Assembly: GCA_038895395.1 (NCBI GenBank) | Contig: JAWANJ010000025.1 | Location: 1 to 11,559, forward strand | Reading direction: 5' to 3' | DNA: 11,559 nt | DNA from: DTGL01 sp038895395 | GTDB taxonomy: Archaea > Iainarchaeota > Iainarchaeia > Iainarchaeales > DTGL01 | In this document: piece by piece, positions 6,102-11,535 of the stretch | Layout: each line of letters starts with the position of its first letter | How positions within the stretch are numbered: the stretch's first letter is position 1 | The notes under the pieces: model-generated | Told to the model about the DNA's origin: nothing | The model's input: only the letters and a program-made list of their open reading frames with translations | Database searches by the model: none | Translations under genes and position numbers: made by a program

Positions 6102-6779
6102 CTACCCTTTGTTTCTCAAAAAAGTTTCAATTTCCTCTGAGCTCAATGCGCAACCAGCATATTTAAGAGAGTATAAAGAAGCTTCAAGAAGCTTTGGTAC
6201 ATCTCCAACAATTTCTTTTAATATGCCTTTTTCGTGAGCAAATGCAATTATTTCGGCTGATCTAACTATAAGTATTTTTCCGAATTCTTTTCTGAAAAAA
6301 TCTGCTCTTTCAGAGTCAATCCAAATCTTTTCGTTTTGCCTCTTTTGCAGTAATTCTTTTAAACCATAACAATCTTCGACTAATAATCTCATAGTTCTTT
6401 CGTCTGTTACAATGGCTTTTGCAGAAACCATTTTTGCTAGAGCCATTGTTTCTGCCTCACCTTCTTGTAAAATCTGCAAATTACCGCTTTTTGAGCGATA
6501 TGTTTTATTTGCGGTTTCCATTAGCTTTGCCTTATAGTTCATGTGCTCTTTATCTAGTTTTATGGTCTTTATCCAACCTTTTTTTATTCCGGCGCTTATT
6601 CTCAAAGCATTTAACTCAAACCTTCTTATATTGATCGGATATGAGATACTTTCTCTTACAACCGACTCAGCCACTACAAAGTTAAGTCCAAGATCAGATA
6701 GCCTACCTATTACGTCGAACATACATGAACTTGAGAGAGAAATCAAAGAGCCAGAATCTATTGCCAATGTGCCTTGCAT
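6102..6779 (-). CDS. PIN-like domain protein, putative ribonuclease
   Basis: 225 aa. The order of acidic residues fits a PIN-type Mg2+-dependent ribonuclease: D8 at the end of strand 1 (LAIDSGSLI), an acidic residue after strand 2 (E39 or E43 in VVAESVVRES), a GEAE motif at 107-110 in a helix (GEAETMALA) and D126 ending a later strand (AIVTDERTM). The C-terminal third (about 150-225) is an extra helical region (IVRSAEIIAFAHEKGILKEI, SLYSLKYAGCALSSEEIETF) beyond a minimal PIN fold of about 130 aa. Its ATG directly follows the TAG of the upstream gene (TAGATG), with GGTGAG just before as a Shine-Dalgarno site inside the upstream coding end, so the two are translationally coupled. The arrangement recalls antitoxin-toxin pairs, but the upstream partner is much larger than a VapB. 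An RNA-processing nuclease is an equal possibility. PIN assignment is by motif reading only. Confidence 0.75.
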   Translation of the reverse strand: MQGTLAIDSGSLISLSSSCMFDVIGRLSDLGLNFVVAESVVRESISYPINIRRFELNALRISAGIKKGWIKTIKLDKEHMNYKAKLMETANKTYRSKSGNLQILQEGEAETMALAKMVSAKAIVTDERTMRLLVEDCYGLKELLQKRQNEKIWIDSERADFFRKEFGKILIVRSAEIIAFAHEKGILKEIVGDVPKLLEASLYSLKYAGCALSSEEIETFLRNKG

Positions 6780-7343
6780 CTACTCACCAAGAAGTGCTTT
6801 TAATTTCTTTAGCCTTTCACCTATTCCTTCTGATGGTTTTTCTTTGTCATAAAATTTGGTTGCACCTATGTAATCAAGAAGTGTTTTTTTGTCTGCGCTG
6901 AGAAGCTCAGCAGCTTGACCTAAAGAGGCGCCTAAAAAATATGCATCAGCTGCGTATTTTATTCTAGCCTTGTCCACAGTGCTTTGCACAAATCGCCCAA
7001 AGTAGTCATCTATTCTTTCCAGGTCTAGGTGAAGATTAGCCAGAGAAGAAGTAAATTTTTCGTGCTCGTGTCTTTTTAGATGAAGCGACATTAACTCTAA
7101 ATTTTTTAGTATCTTGGCCCTACTTTTTGGCCAAAGACGCGAACTTATTATATGCTCTTTAGTTAGCGTCTTGTGTAAAACGTAAGCAATAACACTTTGT
7201 TCGGCCATTATTTTATTGTTGAACTTTACGGCCTTTCTTATGATACTGTTTGCTAATATCCTTAGCTCCATGGTTCGATTCTTTTTGAAAGCTGAAAAAA
7301 TAGAATCCATATTTTTTATGATTTCTCTTTCTATGTTTTCCAT
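6780..7343 (-). CDS. All-helical hypothetical protein, partner of the PIN-like gene
   Basis: 187 aa, mostly alpha-helical. The N-terminal half (about 1-70) has Arg/Lys-rich helices (RTMELRILANSIIRKAVKF, MAEQSVIAYVLHKTL); the middle (about 75-120) has KSRAKILKNLELMSLHL and an acidic helix LANLHLDLERIDDYFGRF; near the C-terminus (about 135-165) there is a helix-turn-helix-like stretch, YFLGASLGQAAELL followed by SADKKTLLDYIG, which could bind nucleic acid. No membrane segment or signal peptide. I do not recognise the family. The zero-gap junction with the PIN-like gene argues for a shared function, for example a DNA- or RNA-binding partner, regulator or antidote (inference). It is transcribed away from tRNA-Pro and seems to share the AT-rich promoter element between them. 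Confidence 0.75.
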   Translation of the reverse strand: MENIEREIIKNMDSIFSAFKKNRTMELRILANSIIRKAVKFNNKIMAEQSVIAYVLHKTLTKEHIISSRLWPKSRAKILKNLELMSLHLKRHEHEKFTSSLANLHLDLERIDDYFGRFVQSTVDKARIKYAADAYFLGASLGQAAELLSADKKTLLDYIGATKFYDKEKPSEGIGERLKKLKALLGE

Positions 7344-7372
7344 ACGCTCACATAAATTTGAATGTCTTCAAG

Positions 7373-7382
7373 CTTTATATTT
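7373..7382. promoter_or_regulatory. TATA element between tRNA-Pro and the PIN operon, possibly used in both directions
   Basis: CTTTATATTT is centred about 31 bases before the first base of tRNA-Pro (7408) on the plus strand. Read on the minus strand (AAATATAAAG) it is centred about 34 bases before the ATG at 7343, which would give a leader of roughly 8 bases. The whole divergent gap is only 64 bases, so both genes must draw on overlapping promoter DNA. Confidence 0.5.
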
Positions 7383-7407
7383 CTTTTTGATGCCAATTTT
7401 TTACATT

Positions 7408-7482
7408 GGGGCTGTAGTGTAGCCTGGTCTATCACTCCAGCTTGGGGTGCTGGCAACCTGGGTTCAAATCCCAGCAGCCCCA
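7408..7482 (+). tRNA. trnP: tRNA-Pro (anticodon GGG)
   Basis: 75 bases, no intron. Acceptor GGGGCTG (7408-7414) pairs with CAGCCCC (7475-7481), discriminator A at 7482; the following bases are CA, so CCA is not encoded. D arm GTG...CAC (7417-7419 with 7433-7435). Anticodon stem CCAGC (7437-7441) with GCTGG (7449-7453), loop TTGGGGT, anticodon GGG at 7444-7446, which reads CCC and CCU proline codons. T arm CTGGG-TTCAAAT-CCCAG (7458-7474). Position 32 is U. Confidence 0.95.
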
Positions 7483-7518
7483 CATTTCGTCTAATGCTGC
7501 CAACCTCTAAACATTAGA

Positions 7519-7527
7519 TTTAAATAG
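7519..7527 (+). promoter_or_regulatory. Probable TATA box of the 7551 gene
   Basis: TTTAAATAG is centred 28 bases upstream of the ATG at 7551, which has no SD sequence; leaderless transcription is likely. Confidence 0.45.
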
Positions 7528-7550
7528 TATAGTATTGTACTTTATTTTGA

Positions 7551-7904
7551 ATGTCAGATATGAGTTATTTGTACTACGCAACGGTTACACCTTACAAAGA
7601 AGTTTTGCTAACACTTGCAAAGGTTAGTCCAGCCAACTTCCATATGATTAGCAAAATGGTTTTGAAATCTTGTTCTAATATTGGTATTTTGCAAATTGAA
7701 AAGGCTTTGGAAGAACTAAAAAATGCTGGGGTGGTAGTCGAAATAAATAGCTGTTACATTATTCCTGAAGATTGGCTAAGACAGCTTGTGTTATTCCTAA
7801 ATGAATTTGATCAGTTGCACTCAGAAACAGATAACTGCAATGCTGTTTTTAATAAGGACCAAGTCAGTAAAACATCATCGCATAAATTTTTAAATAAAAC
7901 ATAA
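7551..7904 (+). CDS. Small winged-helix-like protein
   Basis: 117 aa. Residues about 14-80 read as a winged-helix fold: helix 1 (PYKEVLLTLAKV), helix 2 (FHMISKMVLKS), recognition-like helix 3 (GILQIEKALEELKNAG) and a beta wing (VVVEINSCYII), followed by an amphipathic helix (EDWLRQLVLFLNEFDQLH) that could dimerise. The last 30 residues are polar and probably disordered. This is a fold guess from the pattern of helices and wing; the target is unknown and a non-DNA-binding role, such as protein contact, is possible. A TATA box at -28 supports the start; Met4 is an alternative. It precedes the small ribosomal protein gene by 33 bases in the same direction. Confidence 0.65.
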   Translation: MSDMSYLYYATVTPYKEVLLTLAKVSPANFHMISKMVLKSCSNIGILQIEKALEELKNAGVVVEINSCYIIPEDWLRQLVLFLNEFDQLHSETDNCNAVFNKDQVSKTSSHKFLNKT

Positions 7905-7928
7905 TCATTATTTATAACATACTCGAGT

Positions 7929-7935
7929 GGTGATC
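7929..7935 (+). promoter_or_regulatory. Shine-Dalgarno site for the TTG-started ribosomal protein gene
   Basis: GGTGATC is a seven-base match to the complement of the archaeal 16S 3' end (GGATCACCTCC). It ends two bases before the TTG at 7938, which is the only start-type codon in that frame after the upstream stop at 7902. Confidence 0.6.
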
Positions 7936-7937
7936 AT

Positions 7938-8066
7938 TTGGGGACGCGTTCTAAAGACAGTTCACGTTTTAAGAAACCACATGCACAACAACGTTGGAAA
8001 TGGGTTAAAAAGAAATACAGACGTAGAAGACGTAAGCACCGTTACCTCAGAGAAAGGGCCAAATAG
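7938..8066 (+). CDS. 42-aa Arg/Lys-rich ribosomal protein, eL41-like
   Basis: A frame too short to show in most ORF calls: TTG start at 7938, TAG at 8064-8066. The product is extremely basic; residues 19-42 contain RWKWVKKKYRRRRRKHRY followed by LRERAK. As I recall the eukaryotic eL41 sequence, its 23-residue core aligns to residues 20-42 without a gap, with about 12 identities including the K-W-x-K-K, R-R and final R-x-K positions. eL41 is a single-helix protein sitting at the inter-subunit bridge. The other candidate is eL39 (also tiny, basic, with a WV pair), but that needs gaps and lacks the conserved proline before WV. The N-terminal 18 residues (GTRSKDSSRFKKPHAQQ) are an extension relative to eukaryotic eL41. 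A strong SD precedes the start. The gene overlaps an unrelated open frame in another phase (7927-8187), which I judge to be the shadow. Confidence 0.7.
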   Translation: MGTRSKDSSRFKKPHAQQRWKWVKKKYRRRRRKHRYLRERAK

Positions 8067-8127
8067 CATTCTATTTTTCCACACGAGAGTGCTCAACAAA
8101 ATTTACAAATACAGCCTCTTTGCTTTG

Positions 8128-9033
8128 CTAGGAAATAAAATAAAGCAAAAAGAACATAGTAAAAAATACGAAAGCATGCGCATATAGGAGAATATAAATT
8201 TTTTTGTGTTTTCCGTGTGTATTGACGTTGTTGGGCTCTTTTAAAACTGGCAAATAGATTGGCACAAAAGGTACTGATAAAAGCACAAGAAGTAGGTAAT
8301 GAAATGGGAGAAAGCCAAGGTAGTAGAAGCCTAAAATGCTGTTAATACATGCCAAAACATAAGCTAGAGCACCTATAAAAATGCTTAAGTAAAAAACATA
8401 TCTTATTTTTGGCCCAACTAGTACAATTGTGCTTTTGTAACCTTTCTTTTCCTCAAAGTCTTTTGACATCATTCTATACAAACCATATCCTCCAAACTGT
8501 AGTCCAAGTATCATTATAAGCGGGAGCAGTGGTGCATTAAAGCTTGGTACAAAAAGAACCCACCCTGAGTAAAACCTAAAAACTGGATTTACTAATGAAC
8601 CAGAAATAAGATCAACAATAGGCCTTTTCTTAAAATTAAAAGGTTTCATGGTGTAAAAAATATGATTAACAAACATGCAAAGGGTGCAAACCAATAAAAG
8701 ATTATTAACAAAGTATGCCAAAACAAAAGCTATAAAAATCAATGATATAGAAAATGCTAAAGCTATGTTTGCGTTAACTCTGCCGGAAGGGATGGGCCTA
8801 TTTTTCTTAAAAGGGTGTGAGGCATCGTCTTTTCTGTCAGTGTAATCATTAAGTGTGTACAAGCCAGACCATAACAAAAATAAAGACAAACAGCCTTGTG
8901 CAAATATAAAAAAATCAAATTTTATACCGTATAGAAAACCAGCAAAAACTACGGCAACAATCATATTGCCTAGAGATTTTGTCCACTCGGCAGGCCTCAT
9001 TAGCTCAATAAGGCCATTAATCAGTTCTTTCAT
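8128..9033 (-). CDS. UbiA-family prenyltransferase (DPPR-synthase-like)
   Basis: 301 aa, eight or nine membrane helices. The first aspartate motif NDxxDxxxD is intact at 62-70 (NDYTDRKDD), followed by HPFKKNRPIPSGRV, as in UbiA enzymes that bind a polyprenyl diphosphate through Mg2+. The second motif region is at 190-195 (SKDFEE), where D192 and E194/E195 are acidic. The N-terminus (RPAEWTKSLGNMIVAVVFAG) and the HPxKxxRPI string resemble the branch that includes decaprenyl-phosphate phosphoribose synthase (Rv3806c type) more than menaquinone-type UbiA; in archaea UbiA enzymes also make digeranylgeranylglyceryl phosphate lipids. The exact acceptor cannot be told from sequence. It is divergent from hypC across 55 bases, and convergent with the ribosomal gene, 61 bases apart. 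Confidence 0.88.
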   Translation of the reverse strand: MKELINGLIELMRPAEWTKSLGNMIVAVVFAGFLYGIKFDFFIFAQGCLSLFLLWSGLYTLNDYTDRKDDASHPFKKNRPIPSGRVNANIALAFSISLIFIAFVLAYFVNNLLLVCTLCMFVNHIFYTMKPFNFKKRPIVDLISGSLVNPVFRFYSGWVLFVPSFNAPLLPLIMILGLQFGGYGLYRMMSKDFEEKKGYKSTIVLVGPKIRYVFYLSIFIGALAYVLACINSILGFYYLGFLPFHYLLLVLLSVPFVPIYLPVLKEPNNVNTHGKHKKIYILLYAHAFVFFTMFFLLYFIS

Positions 9034-9058
9034 ATCTACTAATAATAAAACACTAAAA

Positions 9059-9070
9059 AATAAATTTATT
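9059..9070. promoter_or_regulatory. Palindromic TATA element shared by ubiA-like and hypC genes
   Basis: AATAAATTTATT is a perfect 12-base palindrome in the 55-base divergent gap. Its centre is 25 bases before the hypC ATG (9089) and 31 bases before the ATG of the prenyltransferase (9033). It can bind TBP in either direction, and both transcripts would then be leaderless or nearly so. Confidence 0.5.
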
Positions 9071-9088
9071 TGTATAATTCTTTAAATT

Positions 9089-9292
9089 ATGTGCATAGCA
9101 TGTCCTGGCCGTGTTGTAAGCGTCAGCAAAGATGGAACTAAAGCAATAGTTGACTACGGCAATGAAAAAAGAGAAGTAAATAACTCAATGGCTAAGGCAA
9201 AGGTTGGTAATTGGGTTTTAGTACAATATGGAATGATTGTTCTAAAATTGAGCAAAAAAGAAGTAGAGGCCATGAAAGGTAGTTTAAGATAA
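9089..9292 (+). CDS. hypC: HypC/HupF-family hydrogenase maturation chaperone
   Basis: 67 aa. The N-terminus MCIACPGRV carries the essential Cys2 of HypC and the usual pattern of small residue, Pro and Gly. The rest is the expected OB-like beta barrel: AIVDYGNEKREVNN, then VGNWVLVQYGMIVLKLSKKE, as in HypC proteins, and length is normal. In the known pathway HypC works with HypD, carrying Fe(CN)2CO, and delivers it to the large subunit of [NiFe]-hydrogenase. No hypA, B, D, E, F or hydrogenase gene is in this window. Isolated hypC genes occur, so a hydrogenase elsewhere or another role are both possible. The start is supported by Cys2 and by the palindromic TATA box at -25. Confidence 0.88.
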   Translation: MCIACPGRVVSVSKDGTKAIVDYGNEKREVNNSMAKAKVGNWVLVQYGMIVLKLSKKEVEAMKGSLR

Positions 9293-9346
9293 ATATGTTC
9301 TAGTTCTATTTATTTTCTTTTATATAACTAACAACTGTATTTGCAT

Positions 9347-9358
9347 AAATTTAAATTA
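9347..9358 (+). promoter_or_regulatory. Probable TATA box of the tspO-like gene
   Basis: AAATTTAAATTA, centred 28 bases before the ATG at 9380. There is no SD before that ATG. Confidence 0.45.
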
Positions 9359-9379
9359 ATATCAAAACCAAAATAGCTT

Positions 9380-9850
9380 ATGCGATGGTTAAAACTTTTG
9401 CTTTCTATATTTTTGTGTCAACTTACCGGCATAATTGGTGCCTTTTTTACCTATCCAAAAATTTTCACATGGTATTCAACCATTAAAAAGCCTTCTTTTG
9501 TGCCACCAAACTGGCTTTTTGGTCCTGTCTGGATAACCCTGTACACTTTGATGGGCATAGCTCTTTATTTGTTTCTTGAATCAAATATTGAAAAAAGGAA
9601 AAAGGATCTCGCATTAGCACTTTTTTTTGTACAGTTATTTCTCAATGCTTTTTGGTCTTTTGTTTTCTTTGGCCTAGAGTCACCATTTCTTGGCTTGGTC
9701 TGTATAATTACGCTATGGGTTTCAATAGTTTTTACCATGTTTTCATTTTACAAAAAAGCTCCAAAATCTGCATATCTTTTGTTGCCTTACCTTGTATGGG
9801 TTACCTTTGCTATGGTTCTAAATTATAATATCTGGGTTCTAAATAGCTAA
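9380..9850 (+). CDS. tspO: TspO/MBR-family membrane protein
   Basis: 156 aa with five hydrophobic helices, the standard TspO/translocator-protein fold. Family signatures are present: WYSTIKKPSFVPPNWLFGPV at about 31-50 (the loop after helix 1 with the KPSF.PP and FGPVW pattern), NAFWSFVFFGL at about 89-99, and PYLVWVTFAMVLNYNIW at about 136-152. Members bind porphyrins and cholesterol-like ligands and have been linked to tetrapyrrole handling and stress responses; the actual ligand here is unknown. It has its own TATA box, and the HAD gene begins 11 bases after its stop with an SD, so the two are probably one transcript. Confidence 0.9.
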   Translation: MRWLKLLLSIFLCQLTGIIGAFFTYPKIFTWYSTIKKPSFVPPNWLFGPVWITLYTLMGIALYLFLESNIEKRKKDLALALFFVQLFLNAFWSFVFFGLESPFLGLVCIITLWVSIVFTMFSFYKKAPKSAYLLLPYLVWVTFAMVLNYNIWVLNS

Positions 9851-9852
9851 GC

Positions 9853-9857
9853 GGTGA
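9853..9857 (+). promoter_or_regulatory. Shine-Dalgarno site of the HAD hydrolase gene
   Basis: GGTGA lies four bases before the GTG at 9862 in the 11-base gap after the tspO-like gene; it selects GTG as start. Confidence 0.5.
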
Positions 9858-9861
9858 GTAA

Positions 9862-10554
9862 GTGTTTCAAAAAAAGCTTTTGCTTTTCGATATTGACAAC
9901 ACCTTGACTTATGGTGTCAAAAGCCATAGAAAGGCATTCCATACTGCTTTCGAGAAGGTTTATAATGTAAAGACCACAGTGGATGTTATTGATCATAGTG
10001 GAATGACTGACCTACAAATTGTTAAAGAAGTGTTGAGATATAATGGTCTTAGCAGTAATTTAATAGAATCGAAATTAGAAAATTGCAAAAAGATAATGGT
10101 TAGTGAATTTCTTAAAAATGTTAAGAGTGAAAAAATAGTTACAACGCCTGGAGCAAAATCATTGTTGAGACTGCTTTCAAAAAGAAAAGAATTTGTTTTT
10201 GGCCTAGTAACTGGCAACCTTGAGCCAATCGCATGGGCCAAGCTAAAAAAGACTGGCCTTGATAAATATTTTTCTTTCGGTGCGTTTGGCAGTGATGGGT
10301 TTGAGCGAAATGAGCTTGTAAAAATAGCATTATCAAGGGCAAAATCTCTAGGACTAATTCATAAAGCCGATAAAGTGGTGCTTTTTGGTGATACACCAAG
10401 GGATATGATGGCTGCAAAAAGTTCAAATATTTTTGCAATTGGTGTTCAAACTGGGGGATATACAAAAAAAGCATTAAAAGAAGCTGGAGCTGATTACGTT
10501 ATTAAAAGCTTTTTGGAGAAAGACAAGATATTGCAAGTCATTTGCACATACTAA
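9862..10554 (+). CDS. HAD-superfamily hydrolase, phosphoglycolate-phosphatase-like
   Basis: 230 aa with GTG start. HAD motif I is DIDNT at 10-14, with nucleophile D10 and acid/base D12; motif II is T117 in FGLVTGNL; motif III is probably K154 or the preceding R149 in the SDGFERNELVKIAL stretch; motif IV is GDTPRD at 176-181 (D177, D181). A helical cap lies between motifs I and II (about 18-90), which marks subfamily I, the phosphoglycolate phosphatase/beta-phosphoglucomutase type. Substrate cannot be told from sequence; small phosphorylated metabolites are usual. All catalytic residues are present. The start just before strand 1 and the SD before it leave little doubt about the 5' end. It sits 40 bases before pdxS, which seems to have a separate promoter-like AT stretch. 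Confidence 0.88.
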   Translation: MFQKKLLLFDIDNTLTYGVKSHRKAFHTAFEKVYNVKTTVDVIDHSGMTDLQIVKEVLRYNGLSSNLIESKLENCKKIMVSEFLKNVKSEKIVTTPGAKSLLRLLSKRKEFVFGLVTGNLEPIAWAKLKKTGLDKYFSFGAFGSDGFERNELVKIALSRAKSLGLIHKADKVVLFGDTPRDMMAAKSSNIFAIGVQTGGYTKKALKEAGADYVIKSFLEKDKILQVICTY

Positions 10555-10594
10555 TTTTTTAAGAAATTTTGTTAGAAATATTTTTAGGGGTGCA

Positions 10595-11476
10595 ATGTTG
10601 TTTGAAGACAAACAATTTAAAGAAAAGCTCAAGATTGCTGAAAAACTAAAAGGCGGAGTTATAATGGATGTTACAACAGCCGAACAAGCCAAGATAGCTG
10701 AAGCAGCTGGTGCCTGTGCTGTTATGGCCCTAGAAAGAGTGCCTGCAGATATAAGAAGCGAAGGTGGCGTAGCAAGGATGGCTGATCCTGCCAAAATCAA
10801 AGAAATACAAAAAGCAGTTTCAATACCTGTTATGGCAAAAGTTAGGATTGGACACTTCGTTGAAGCGCAAGTACTTGAAGCGTTGGGCATAGACTTCATT
10901 GATGAAAGTGAAGTATTGACACCTGCAGACCCATTTTTACACATTGACAAACACAAGTTTAAGGTTCCTTTTGTATGTGGTGCAACAAATTTGGGTGAAG
11001 CACTTAGACGTATACAAGAAGGTGCAGTGATGATAAGAACCAAAGGTGAAGCAGGCACTGGAAATGTCATAGAGGCAGTCAGGCATGTCAGAACAATTTC
11101 TGCAGAGATCAAGATGCTCAAAGAATTGAACAAAAAAGGTTTGAAAGAAAAAAGCATTGAATACAGAGTGCCCATTTTTTTGTTAGAAATAACAAAAAAG
11201 CTAGGGAGGATACCTGTTGTAAATTTTGCTGCAGGTGGCATTGCTACACCAAGTGATGCGGCTTTGATGATGCAGTTGGGCTGTGATGGAGTTTTCGTGG
11301 GTTCTGGTATATTTAAATCAGAAAATCCGGCAAAAAGAGCTGAAGCTATTGTGGAAGCAGCAAGAAATTTCAACAAGCCAGATGTTATTGCAAGGGTTTC
11401 TGAAAATTTGGGCCAAGCAATGAAAGGCATTGACATAGCAGAACTTAAAGAAAGGCTTCAGGAGCGCGGTTGGTAG
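10595..11476 (+). CDS. pdxS: PdxS, pyridoxal 5'-phosphate synthase lyase subunit
   Basis: 293 aa, full length for the family and highly conserved. It makes pyridoxal 5'-phosphate from ribose 5-phosphate, glyceraldehyde 3-phosphate and ammonia in the deoxyxylulose-independent pathway; the enzyme is a TIM barrel forming dodecamers in the cytoplasm. Key residues are in place: D25 (VIMDVTTAEQA), K82 that forms the Schiff base with the pentose (VMAKVRIGHFVEAQ), D103-E104 in DFIDESE, and K150 in RTKGEAGTGN, the second lysine that carries the intermediate. The phosphate-binding glycines are in NFAAGGIATPSDA and GVFVGSGIF. Ammonia normally comes from PdxT, the glutaminase partner; it is not seen in the 83 bases that follow. 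The ATG at 10595 matches the usual family start; AGGGGTG nearby is a weak SD. Confidence 0.97.
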   Translation: MLFEDKQFKEKLKIAEKLKGGVIMDVTTAEQAKIAEAAGACAVMALERVPADIRSEGGVARMADPAKIKEIQKAVSIPVMAKVRIGHFVEAQVLEALGIDFIDESEVLTPADPFLHIDKHKFKVPFVCGATNLGEALRRIQEGAVMIRTKGEAGTGNVIEAVRHVRTISAEIKMLKELNKKGLKEKSIEYRVPIFLLEITKKLGRIPVVNFAAGGIATPSDAALMMQLGCDGVFVGSGIFKSENPAKRAEAIVEAARNFNKPDVIARVSENLGQAMKGIDIAELKERLQERGW

Positions 11477-11502
11477 ATAATATAAAAAATTCAACAAACA
11501 AA

Positions 11503-11513
11503 AAATTTAAAAC
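11503..11513 (+). promoter_or_regulatory. Probable TATA box of the gene at the right edge
   Basis: AAATTTAAAAC, centred about 29 bases before the ATG at 11536; the same layout as for other leaderless genes in this window. Confidence 0.35.
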
Positions 11514-11535
11514 AAGAAGTGATGCAGGAATAATT

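Noticed and set aside
8119..8149. Inverted repeat TTTGCTTT / AAAGCAAA as a terminator
   Set aside because: Eight AT-rich pairs with a 15-base loop overlapping the end of the UbiA gene; archaeal termination does not need such hairpins, and chance is likely in AT-rich DNA.
7927..8187. 86-codon plus-strand frame starting GTG at 7927
   Set aside because: It overlaps the eL41-like frame in another phase and runs into the end of the UbiA gene; no family pattern, and the SD at 7929 lies inside it.
10474..11436. A 320-codon open frame on the minus strand opposite pdxS
   Set aside because: It lies antisense to a full-length, highly conserved PdxS and its translation is a Ser/Ala/Leu-rich shadow without any recognisable domain.
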